Assembly (NCBI RefSeq): GCF_026212465.1
Contig: NC_080058.1
Location: 21,509,406 to 21,573,405 of the forward strand
DNA from: Amaranthus tricolor
Taxonomy: Eukaryota > Streptophyta > Magnoliopsida > Caryophyllales > Amaranthaceae
Direction of reading: 5' to 3'
DNA: 64,000 bases
In this document: piece by piece, positions 1 to 10,228 of the stretch
Layout of the letters: each line of letters begins with the position of its first letter
Numbering within the stretch: the first letter of the stretch is position 1
The notes under the pieces: model-generated
The model's database searches: none
What the model was told of the DNA's origin: nothing
The model's input: only the letters and a program-made list of their open reading frames with translations
Translations under genes and position numbers: made by a program

Positions 1-240
1 AAACTATCTTATACTTCTCCGAATAATAAGCTATTAAAAATGAGTGACAAAGAAAAACTGCTTGGAGGACTTATAGCGGGTATTCTGAGACTACTTCAAC
101 TCAGACTACACCAACTAATGTATATTCTGATAGCTTATGAGATAGTTTAGATTATTCTTATTCATTCAAACAAATCGAGTTTTAATATTTAATCAATTAT
201 CAAAAGTAGCAACATGATGCATTATTAAATAATAGTCTCA

Positions 241-492
<252 letters not shown>

Positions 493-519
493 ATTGAAAT
501 AAATTGATCTGCCATAAAA

Positions 520-885
520 TGAGCATACATCAATTAAAAACCCGACTATTAACTTATTTCGATATTGACCCGATCGATAGTTGTCCGTAACCGATAACTA
601 CTCGAAAAATAAAGCTCGAACCCGATTTGTGCCCGAAAAAACCGAACTAATGTAAGATCGATGACAACCCGAGCTCGATTGACACTCGACTCGAATTTCA
701 ACCGATAACAAACCGGTTTGAACCCGATAATGCGAACAACCGTTGTTAAACCGACCCGTAACTAACCGATCTGACCCGAGTATGACCCGTTGTTGTATAC
801 AACCGAAAATTTACCGATTCGAAAACCAACCGAGCCGAATTACAACCGTCCGAAACCGACCCTTTGACCCGAATGAACACCTCTA
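520..885 (-). mobile_element. hAT-like non-autonomous element, remnant, rich in CCCGA/CGGGT motifs
   Basis: Dense degenerate repeats of ACCGA and CCCGA. Read on the minus strand the outer end at 885 begins TAGAGGTGTTCATTCGGGTC, nearly the same as the start of the better-bounded element at 42309-43276 (TATAGGTGGTCATTCGGGTG). This indicates one family in opposite orientation. The other end, expected to resemble TAGAGCTGTTCA, is not found and seems lost next to the TA tract, so the left boundary is approximate. No coding capacity. Confidence 0.5.
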
Positions 886-1613
886 ATTTTGATAAACAAA
901 TACATAGCAATGTATAGTGGTGACTTATGGTGACTTTTAGGATTCCATATTTATGGTGACTTAATTTGTGTTTTTAATACCCTTATTAATACACACATTA
1001 ATTTATATCATAATTCTATACATTAACTGATCTAATGAGTATTCTATACTATTGTTTGCCTATTGCCTCTGTTTAATGTAGTGTACATGTGATTCTCCTT
1101 ATAGTCGTTCAGGATGAAGGAATCCCTTAACCAAATGAATTATAAGATTTTTATTGTATTGAGGGCAAATATTTAAGAGAAAAAATAAAAATTAAATTAT
1201 ACCAATAAAGGTAAAGGTAAATTTAAAAGGGATGAGAGATAAAGAATATAATTGTACGAAGAAGATGAAAAGAAAGAAAGATGATCAACTTTATTTTGGG
1301 GAGAAGGAAAGAAATATTTTCCCTCCATCGCGCAAGGGTAAATATTTACCCAAAGTGAGTGGACTAGTCCTTCTATTTTTTCTTTGCCATAATATAATTA
1401 TGTTCAACTTTGACAACAATAACATTCACTTAGTTTTCTTCTGAAATAACCTTGTTTTTTTACTTTAATTTTTATTTTTCCTATAAATATATACTTCTAA
1501 TACAAGCATAACCTAAGAGGATCCAAGTAAATTAAAAACTCAACATTCACTTGTTCATGATAAGTTTTTTCTTTTTTTCTATTTTTTATTTTGAAGTGAT
1601 TGGTGAACTAAGA
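886..1613. other. AT-rich intergenic DNA, no gene seen
   Basis: Both strands were read. Only short unsupported open frames occur, the longest being 70 codons at 1232-1444, with no recognisable domain and many lysines from the base composition. No RNA gene or clear mobile element was recognised. Confidence 0.6.
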
Positions 1614-1766
1614 TATTGTTTGATACATCTCAATGTAAAGATTATTAATTTTTACTTTTTATAATATTTTATTATGTATAATAAGAGATATTAAACATTA
1701 AATAAGTGTATTGGATAGCGTGAAAAAGTAAATGGGATATTTTTAGTGGAATGGAGGTAGTAGTAT
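1614..1766. mobile_element. Stowaway-like MITE, truncated at the left
   Basis: The right end reads GGAATGGAGGTAGTAGTA, the reverse complement of a Stowaway-type CTCC terminus next to TA. Internal blocks (AAAGATTATTAAT, GAGATATTAA, GTGTATTGGATAGCGTG, AAAAAGTAAAT) recur in the same order in the element at 7087-7349. I could not find the left terminal repeat. Confidence 0.55.
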
Positions 1767-2574
1767 ATTTTAAAACTATACAAGTACTAAAAATTAAAAT
1801 ATCAATATTAGTTGCTATAACAAAACAGAAGAATTATAACTTCCAAGCAATATGTTCATTTTGATTAGCTAATCAAATAAAGAACATTAATGAGGGATAG
1901 ACCGCAAACCAGGAAAAAATAGAGTAGTTCAAGTCACACTATAACCAAGGAAAGAAAGAAATGGAAATCCACAAAAATAGACAGTGTCATACTCATCATC
2001 CATTCTTATCTTTCTCTCCCTCTACTTCTGCTTCTGTGTTTACACTAGTGATTTTCACATTTAGTTTTTGATTACCAAACTACCAATATCTAATTACTAA
2101 TTACCAATTAGCAATTAGCAATTACTAATCATAGTAAATTAATTCCCCAAACTCTCAGAATACCTGTTGATTAGTCAAGAGGGTCATTTGTTATTTAATC
2201 TACTACTATAATACAAGTATATCATCTATGAAAAGTCTTAATTTAGAACAAGTGGCTGTATTGTTGCTTACTCAAGCCATTTAATCTATTAGGAATACCA
2301 AGATATTAAAATATTAGTGTAGATCTCATTCAACACTTGCTTACCACTAATTGAACAACTACCCCTCCTCCAATTCCAATATCTTTGCATATTTCAACAT
2401 ATACCATATTTATTGCTGAAACCCGGCACAACTAAATTTCACCCAGAAAATATACTTGTATGAAATTAAACAAGATCATATAATGTCAGAGCCATAATCC
2501 CAAACCCAAAAGGTTGGGGTCGGTTAATATTAAATAAGATCTTAATTTGGTGAAGAAAGGAAGGAGAAGAGAAA
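1767..2574 (+). promoter_or_regulatory. 5' flank and probable promoter/5' UTR of the STP gene
   Basis: No gene lies here. It is AT-rich, with short repeats of AATTACTAATTACC near 2090-2130 and a pyrimidine-rich stretch near 2010-2035. A purine-rich leader ends in GAAAATGGCAGG, a good plant start context. A CCCAAA...TTGGGGTCGG motif near 2500-2523 resembles dispersed plant repeat tails. No single TATA box can be assigned with confidence. Confidence 0.4.
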
Positions 2575-5484
2575 ATGGCAGGAGGATCAATTGGGACAAA
2601 AGGGGTTGCAAAAGAAAGAGCAAAGGAATATCAAGGAAAAGTCACTTCATATGTTATCATTGCTTGCATTGTTGCTGCTGTTGGTGGCTCCTTGTTTGGT
2701 TATGACATTGGTATTTCAGGTACGTTTGTCTTTTTTTATTAATTTATTTATTAGTACAACTTTTTACTTCTGAGTTCCAATCATTTAATCATCAGAATCC
2801 AATTCTTCTTTTATGCTTTAAATCCATGTGTGCTATTGATTATTGTCATCATCATCATTCATGATTCATTTTACCCAGATTTTCAACTGTCTGAGGATAT
2901 ATGGTTAGCTTTTTAGACATTCTTTTGGGTGAAAAGTTGGATCTTTTGCAGTCCCCACCAACCTCTCATCCTTCTCAAAACTATAACTTTGGGTTTCTGC
3001 CTCATAATTTGGTACTGCTATCTAATTTCAGACTTTCCTAATTTAGAAATATTTTCCCAATAATCTTTTTTAATCCAGAGGTAAGGCCAAAAAATATCCT
3101 ACAGGTAAGGAAGTTGAATTAATTCTCCTTGTAGTTAATTAGAATTAAACACTAGTATGTTACAACTAGAAGGATAAGAGTCAAAGCCTTCAACAATATA
3201 TCACTCTAATTCCTATGTTCAATTGTTAAATATTATAAGAGACTAAAAAGTTCAAATGTTAAATAATTATTTTCAAATTTTTGTAAACATTGTAAATATA
3301 GAAAAGGTAGTAACTTGGCCAAACTAAACAGAAAAAGGAAGTGAAGAATAGTTAGCATATTCCCATTCACTATTGGAGCAAATACTTTCAGATTACAGCA
3401 TCCTCTATTTTGTAAATATTGGCGAATACTACCATAGATTACAAGATAATAGCGCTAGTACTGCTAATTTTGTCGTAGATTCCCAAATTCATATGATTTT
3501 CTGACATTTTTAGAAAGTGCACAAATCACAATCATTCCAACCTTCTAAATCAGTGAGCTTTGCACATGTTTTTAAATAAATAATGATAAAGTTGTTATTG
3601 GGCTGTTAACAATAGCACCCGCCTTAGAGGAGAGTTGACTGCACATAAATCTGTGACAACCAACTAGTAATCGGAGGAGTAACACATCTATTCAACATCT
3701 CTCTAATTCATAGATGTGGCATAACATGTGGGCTATTTTTGCAATAAATGATGAAATTGTTAACTTCAATTTGTTACGGATGATCAGGAGGTGTAACATC
3801 CATGGATGGGTTTTTACAGCATTTCTTTCGTGGAGTATATGAGAAGAAAAAACATGCTCATGAAAACAACTATTGCAAATTCGACAACCAAGGCCTTGCT
3901 GCTTTTACTTCTTCTCTCTACCTTGCTGGCTTAGTTGCTTCTCTGGTTGCGTCCCCAATTACTCAGAACTTTGGCCGTCGAATTACCATTATCTGCGGTG
4001 GAATTTTCTTTCTTATTGGGGCTGCTCTTAATGCTTCTGCAAAGAACCTTGCCATGCTTCTCTTGGGTCGCATCATGCTTGGTTTTGGCATCGGATTTGG
4101 AAATCAGGTTCAGCCCTCATTCTCTTCGAATATTTTACTGTTATCATATCCCAAGTCATAACATCACTTTAATTTTAGGCAGTGCCTCTCTATCTTTCTG
4201 AAATGGCGCCAACGCATATACGAGGCGGTGTGAACATGATGTTTCAACTAGCGACAACACTAGGGATCTTCACAGCAAACATGATCAACTATGGAACATC
4301 AAAACTGGAACCTTGGGGCTGGAGGCTCTCACTCGGCCTAGCAGCTGTTCCAGCAACTTTGATGACCATCGGAGGAGTACTTGTCCCTGAGACACCCAAC
4401 AGTTTGATTGAGCGAGGATGGAATGACAAAGGCCGCAATGTCTTGGAAAGGATCAGAGGGACAGAAAATGTGTCTGCAGAGTTTCAGGACATGGTTGAGG
4501 CAAGTGAATTTGCTAAATCAATCAAGCACCCATTCAGAAACATCCTTAAGCGCAGGAACAGGCCACAACTGATCATGGCCATCTTCATGCCTACGTTTCA
4601 GATTCTGACAGGAATAAATTCAATTCTATTTTACGCTCCTGTCCTTTTTCAGAGTATGGGTTTTGGTGCAAATGCCTCTCTCTACTCCTCTGCCCTCACT
4701 GGAGCTGTGCTTGCTTCCTCGACATTGATTTCAATTGCAACTGTTGACCGATTAGGAAGACGGGCTCTGCTTATCAGTGGCGGAATTCAGATGATCACTT
4801 GTCAGGTTAGTGTCTTGAAACAGATGATGAATTCCCTGGTGACAGTTTTAGAGATAAACTGACAGCTTCAAGTATTTACCTTTTTTAAGGATATAATATC
4901 ACATAGCATAATAATTGAAATCTGATATCGAATTCTGAATATATTTTAAATCTTTATGCATCATTTATATCCGTGTACGACTCCTCTTACTGCAGCTACT
5001 AACTTTCATCGTTGCACAGGTGATTGTGGCAATAATATTGGGGATAAAATTAGGAACAGTAGGGGAGCTATCAAAGGGTTACTCTGTCATAGTGGTGATT
5101 GTGATATGCCTATTTGTATTAGCCTTTGGGTGGTCTTGGGGACCCCTAGGATGGACAGTCCCCAGTGAGATATTCCCACTGGAAACGCGGTCAGCAGGGC
5201 AGAGTATAACAGTGGCAATCAATCTTCTCTTCACATTCATAATCGCTCAATCTTTTCTCGCACTACTGTGTCACCTTAAGTACGGAATATTCTTGTTCTT
5301 TGCTGGGTGGATCACCGTCATGACCATCTTTGTGTACTTGTTCTTGCCAGAGACGAAGGGTGTCCCCATTGAGGAGATGATCCTGTTGTGGAGGAAGCAT
5401 TGGTTCTGGAAGAGAATAATGCCCCAAGAACCTGAAATCAACGGTAGCACAAATGCAACCGGTGTTGCGTATACTACTGCATAG
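2575..5484 (+). CDS. STP7: Sugar transport protein (STP family monosaccharide/H+ symporter), 4 exons
   Basis: Exons 2575-2719, 3788-4107, 4179-4805 and 5020-5484 join in frame at GT-AG borders to give 518 residues, close to the family's usual 510-520. Visible marks are GYDIGISGG (residues 42-50, with the proton-coupling Asp44), an early GRR loop motif, VDRLGRRALLI, GWSWGPLGWTVPSEIFPLE and PETKGVPIEE near the end, with about 12 hydrophobic segments. Cys78 (NNYCKF) and Cys448 (LLCHLK) match the lid-domain disulphide pair known in plant STPs. The N-terminus (MAGGSIGTKGVAKERAKEYQ) and loops look closest to Arabidopsis STP7, a plasma-membrane importer reported to carry L-arabinose and D-xylose. 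The orthology and substrate are inferred. No frameshift or stop is seen, so it is probably functional. Intron 1 (2720-3787) is 1068 bp with nothing recognised in it. Confidence 0.95.
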
Positions 5485-6159
5485 TTATTGTAGACTGATT
5501 TATTTTGTATCTTTGAAGTATTTTTCCACCCTATATTGCTAATCTCTTTGGGGTTTAAACTTGCACATCTTTCCCAACAAGAAATAGCTACAACCAAAAC
5601 TTCCTCACCTAAACTCAATAGTGAAAACCGTTAAATAAGTGTTCTTAAGCACAATTTCCCCACTTACTTTGTAGGGATTTGTTTTTTGGGGTCTCTTCGT
5701 CCACATTTCTTCAACTCTTTCTTTGGAGGGGTACGAATATGTTTGGTTTGTTTTCCTCCTTACAAACCCTACCACAGTGCCACTAAGCGCAAGAACGGGC
5801 TATAATGGTATGGTATGGTAAGCATATTCAATTTGTCGCCCATTCTTCTTTTCTAAAATATGTTCCATGCAGAAGATCTTCCAATGTTGCTGTCACTGTG
5901 GGAATGCATGAACTTTCAATAACATTCCTTTACTTGAACACCATTTAATGACTCACACCAAAGGTGTGATTCAGTGGGGTCGAATATATGTAATCCTACC
6001 CTTATTGGTGATAAAAATAACAATAAAGTTGTTTTTGAGTAACTCTTAGCATCAAACATCATGTATAATTTCACATGAATAAAAAGTATACATAGCTTAA
6101 TGAGTCATTTTACACAATAGTCCATTATAATCTGAAACTAAAATTAGAATGTATTGCAC
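5485..6159. other. 3' flank of the STP gene, no further gene seen
   Basis: Holds the STP 3' UTR and AT-rich downstream DNA, including a short GGTATGGTATGGTA run near 5808. No coding region, RNA gene or bounded mobile element was recognised. Confidence 0.6.
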
Positions 6160-6735
6160 CTAGGGTTGGGCATGGATCTTGGATCCTAAAGGTCTAGACC
6201 CGATTTGACCCTCATTTTAGGCTCTGGATCCACCTTATTTGACCCTATGGGTCCAGTGTGGGGTCCAGTGTGGATATGGGTGACCTTAGGGTTCGGGTTC
6301 ACACGTTTGAGACCCAGATTCGACCCATAGACTCGTTTATATCTTTTTTTAAATTATATATTAGCGATCACATTATTTAATTGTTTGATTTGAAACTTTA
6401 TTGTATTTATAATTTAAAAATAAAAAGACTTGATGAATATTTCGTTTTAAGAACACAAATGCAAGAAGATCTTTGTTAGTATACAGTATTAGAAGATCCT
6501 TATTAATTGAAAATATATAAATAATTTAATAAGAATAGATGAAAATATTGATATCTTTTTAAAAATTTCAGGATAAAATAAAATATTATTTAAAATCTAG
6601 AACTAGATGTAGACCAGCCAAGTTCGAGTCTAAATTTTTCAGACCCTATGGATCAAGGTTTGGGTCTGGGTCCAATAAGAAAATATGGCCTGCATCTGGG
6701 CAGAGTCTGGAGAGGAAAAAAAAATCAATCCATAC
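6160..6735. repeat. Degenerate GGGTCC/GGATCC-rich repeat region
   Basis: Two blocks (6160-6330 and 6600-6720) are rich in GGGTCC, GGACCC and TCTGGGTC variants and flank an AT-rich core. The layout resembles non-autonomous elements with low-complexity ends, like the CGGGT-rich family elsewhere in this window. I found neither matching terminal inverted repeats nor a target duplication, so the class is open. From 6736 to 7086 nothing is recognised. Confidence 0.4.
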
Positions 6736-7086
6736 CCCATAAGAAGGATATGACAAAAAAGTCAATCAGCTCTAGAAAGATCCTCAAAAAAGAGGCTTCT
6801 TGCAAATATCCATAAATCTACATTTTACATTATAAGCTTGACCCTAAATAATAATTTACAAATAAATCTAAAAGAATATATATTAAAGTATCAAACTAAT
6901 TAAAGAAGAACAAATAAAAATGATCAATATATGAAAAGCAAAGAAGCAGAACATCATATAAGTTGAAAGTATCAAGAGCAACTTTGTAATTATTTTTATG
7001 TCATTAAAATCAGCCATCACTTCGGCAAATATTCAGCCATCATTTTGACAAATATGGCTATAGTATGACTTCATAATTAATAATTT

Positions 7087-7349
7087 CTCCGTTCTAAATT
7101 ACTTTTTCCATTCTAAATTAGTTGCAACATTAAAAAAATAGCACTATTCATTTATCACTTTTAATTTGTGATTAATTTTTAATCTATAAGTTAAAACATA
7201 ATCAAGGCGATATCTTGTTTGATTTGTCTCATTACAAAGATTATTAATATTAAATTTTTATAATTTTTTGTTATATGTAATTAGAGATATTAAGAATTGA
7301 ATTAGTGTACTAGACTGCGTCAAAAAGTAAATATTGCAAGGAGGAAGTA
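7087..7349. mobile_element. Stowaway-like MITE
   Basis: Starts CTCCGTTCTAAATTAC. Its right end, read in reverse, is TACTTCCTCCTTGCAATA. It shares ordered internal blocks with the copy at 1614-1766, including AAAGATTATTAATATT, AGAGATATTAAGAATTGA and AAAAAGTAAAT. Size (about 260 bp), AT-richness and TA flanks fit Tc1/mariner-type MITEs. The terminal match is imperfect, so it is an old copy. Confidence 0.6.
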
Positions 7350-7551
7350 TGAATGTCTTCTTTAAGAATGTTATAAAACTTTATTGACTATAGTAATCAA
7401 ACATGGCGTATCATTTGGATATTAGACAAGTAGGGTTATCCTTTATATTTGGATGCTTCACGCAGGGGCGGATCCACTAAAAAAATGTGATGTCAAAATT
7501 TTGTTTTACAAATTACAATCACTATTTATTTATTTATTTATTTATTTATTT

Positions 7552-8596
7552 GTGGGAAATTTCATGTGGTAACTCCGAGGTATTGGGTTTTCCACGTGTT
7601 AACCAAAGTTTTTTAAACATCCACGCGGTAACTCTTAAGTTTACCCAAATTATTTTCCGTGACCTTTTTACCCTAAAACATTTGAAAACTTTAGTTTAGT
7701 AAGATTGAAGCTTGCACGTTGCGGAAGAATTCGAAAACCCTTTATTTCCCGAATTCAACTCTCTCATTATCACATTTCCTTTTATTTAACCCTAATTCTC
7801 CTAAATCCCTAACTCTAAATCCTCAAATTTGAAACACAAAATCAATAAAACCCATCTTTAAAGATCACAAAATCGAATTCTCAACTAAAAGAATAAAAAT
7901 ATAAAAAAAGTCCAAAAATCATATAACATAAAAAAATAATAAAAAAAAAACTTACTTGAGAGAATCTAGCAGATAGTTTAAAAGGGAATAATCCGATAAA
8001 TGGTCTAAAATGGGCATTTTGCATAAAACTTTGTCTGCACGAAAGATTTGGTCTTTGAGTTTGTAAAGTAACATCCATGGCTGCTCTTTGCTTGCTTTCT
8101 TCTCAAAGTTTCTTCATTTGCATTAAAGACTCTAAAAACTCACCTCTAATTAGTGTTCATTCATTGAAATTTTAAAATTAAAAAAAGTAAAAATTAAAAA
8201 GTATTTATTATAATAAATTTCATTTATTTATTGTTTATCTACAACTTTATTTATACTTTTATCCCGTTTAATTAAGAGCTTGATTTTGTGATTTTTGGAG
8301 ATAGGTTTCATTGATTTTATGTTTTAAATTTGGGAATTTAGGGTTATTAGAAAAATTATGGTACAATAAGAGAAAAGTGATGTTGTGAGAGTTGAATTGG
8401 GAAAATAAGGGGTTTTTGAATTTTTCAGTTGTGTGCATGCTTCAGTCTTACTAAACTAACTTTTTAAAATGTTTTTTGGGTATAAAGGTTATGGAAAATG
8501 ATTTGAGTAAACCTCAGGGTTACTGCGTGGATTTTTAAAAAATTTGATTACCTTAGGGGAAACCCAATACCTTAAGGCTACCATGTGAAATTTCAC
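7552..8596. mobile_element. Long-TIR foldback element, MULE-like
   Basis: The outer ends are inverted repeats: GTGGGAAATTTCATGTGG at the left pairs with CCATGTGAAATTTCAC at the right. The pairing continues inward for roughly 330 bp on each side, with TATTGGGTTTTCC, TAGTTTAGTAAGATTGAAGC and AATCAATAAAACC blocks mirrored near 8575, 8440 and 8310. Very long terminal inverted repeats are typical of Mutator-like elements. Both flanks are TTTA repeats, so a 9-bp duplication cannot be proved. The middle (about 7880-8275) holds no recognisable transposase. A short frame starting near 8078 (MAALCLLSSQ) could be a captured gene fragment, but this is weak. Confidence 0.65.
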
Positions 8597-8799
8597 TTTA
8601 TTTATTTATTTAAATTAAACATATAAAATTACTTTTATATCTCGTTGACTTTTATCTCTGTTAACCTTGACCCTTTGTTGACCTTGACTTATAGTCAAGT
8701 GGCTTATAAGACTTTCAAGCCTTTGCTTGCCGACCTAGTAAAACTACCAGCAATCTTAATTGCTGGTCCAACTCTACTCTTTTCCACTATACTCCATGT
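8597..8799. other. Target DNA of the LARD insertion, left side
   Basis: AT-rich sequence ending in the 5-bp target duplication CATGT at 8795-8799. It was continuous with 14292 onward before the LTR element landed. It may belong to the 5' LTR of the Retand-like element whose primer site lies at 14752, but I could not find that LTR's outer end. Confidence 0.5.
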
Positions 8800-10215
8800 T
8801 GATAACCGGTTTCTAGCACGTCGTTAATACTAAAATCCTAGTTATACAAACAATATTTATAATCACCCTAATACTACTATAGCGAGTGTAATGGTAAGTC
8901 GGGGGTCGAACCACAAGGACAAGAGATGTTAGACTAAAGACTTGGTGTGGGAAGGTTATATGGGAGGTTGGTTGGTGGGTGACTAAACTAATGACTAGAA
9001 TAAAGAGCTAAACTAAACAATGAAGGAAAAGCGGGGACTAGAATAGGTCCACCCTAAGACGGTCTATTGGAAATAAAGATAAGCTAGGTCAAGGGAGTTC
9101 GAACGATAATCAATCAAGACACTCTAGATTTCGAGAGAAAGTTGGTAACCCTATAAGGCACGCAAACGACCTATAATCGTCCTATGTCTCTCTAGGAGTG
9201 GCAGGACAAGATTTGAATTGAATATCTATCAACAACCATCATCAACCTCAACCCTAATCCTAAACATTAAAGACAAGACCATACCTAGGGTTTCTCTAAC
9301 CTAAAACCCCTAAAGGAACTACTCTAACATACTAGAAACAAAAGCAATGAACAAAGAACGCATCAAAAGCAAGAAAACAATAAAGAAAGCATTAAAGGAA
9401 TTGAAAGACAATAAAGAAATAATTCTACACTTGGAAAGCAATGGAGGAAAGCATAAATGAAAACAAGAAAGACATTTAAGCATAAAAGAAATATAAACTT
9501 AGATAAAGGAAGTAGATGAAACCATAAATGAAGAACTACAAATCTATATTAGGGCAAATTCTAGAGAAAGCATTAAAGGGGTTGATGTTCTAAAATGAGG
9601 CACAAAGGTACTCAAACTAGGCATCCCCTATTATTTCAAATAGAAGGGGTATTTATAAGCTAAGGAACAAAAGGGTTAAAAAGTCCTAATAGCTCTCGAA
9701 GTTCAGCTCGTAAAGAAATAGAAATATGCAGTCTGGGGGGTCCATTCGACCGAATTGAAGGACCATTCGACCAAATGGGGCTCCATTCGGGGTTTCCAGC
9801 AAATCTGAGCACGTTTCCTTGGAGTTTGAAGCTATTCACCCGAATTGAAAAGTCATTCGGCCGAATCATGTCCCATTCGACCAAGTGGTGATGTGATTCG
9901 GTCGAATCTCCCTGTTTCTTGGTCCAATTGATTCTTTTGAAGTCCTAGATGATTTTCGGGCTTTGCGGGGACCTTGGGGATGACTTGGAATTCTTGGGAA
10001 AGCTTCGGTACGTGTGTCAAATCTTCGATCAAAGCATCTAAGTCTCGTACGCAACATAAATACCTTGAAATCTCTGAAAATACCTGAAACTACCTCAGAA
10101 CGCCATGGAGACAAAAGCAAGGAAAAATCATGCGTAAAGTGTATAGAATCATTCTAAAATGCGAGACTCGACACTACAATGAGGAGATAAATTTGCTCTA
10201 AAAACGAGCACATCA
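8800..10215 (-). repeat. 3' LTR of the LARD-like element (complete, 1416 bp)
   Basis: Begins TGATAACCGG and ends GAGCACATCA on the plus strand. Its plus-left 182 bp, including AAGTCGGGGGTCGAACCACA, have no partner in the other LTR. It contains a TATA box and a cluster of palindromic motifs in its U3 part. Open frames inside it are not supported as genes. Confidence 0.9.
9650..9905 (-). promoter_or_regulatory. LTR promoter: TATA box with upstream palindrome cluster
   Basis: On the minus strand CTTATAAATACC (9650-9660) is a TATA box. About 80-250 bp upstream of it (9740-9905) lie several copies and variants of a 12-bp palindrome, ATTCGGCCGAAT, ATTCGACCGAAT and ATTCGGTCGAAT. The same arrangement recurs in two further LTRs in this window, which suggests selected regulatory sites rather than chance. 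Confidence 0.6.
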
Positions 10216-10228
10216 ACTCCCCCAAGCC
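10216..10228 (-). other. Polypurine tract of the LARD-like element
   Basis: Minus-strand GGCTTGGGGGAGT lies immediately before the TGATGTGCTC start of the 3' LTR, the expected place of plus-strand priming. A near copy with the same following bases occurs inside the element at 11975-11987. Confidence 0.7.

Noticed and set aside
5271..5618. 115-codon minus-strand frame
   Set aside because: Antisense shadow of the last STP exon and its 3' flank.
9660..10120. Minus-strand open frames of 74 and 84 codons in the LARD LTR
   Set aside because: They lie in LTR promoter sequence, are broken in the second LTR and show no protein family.
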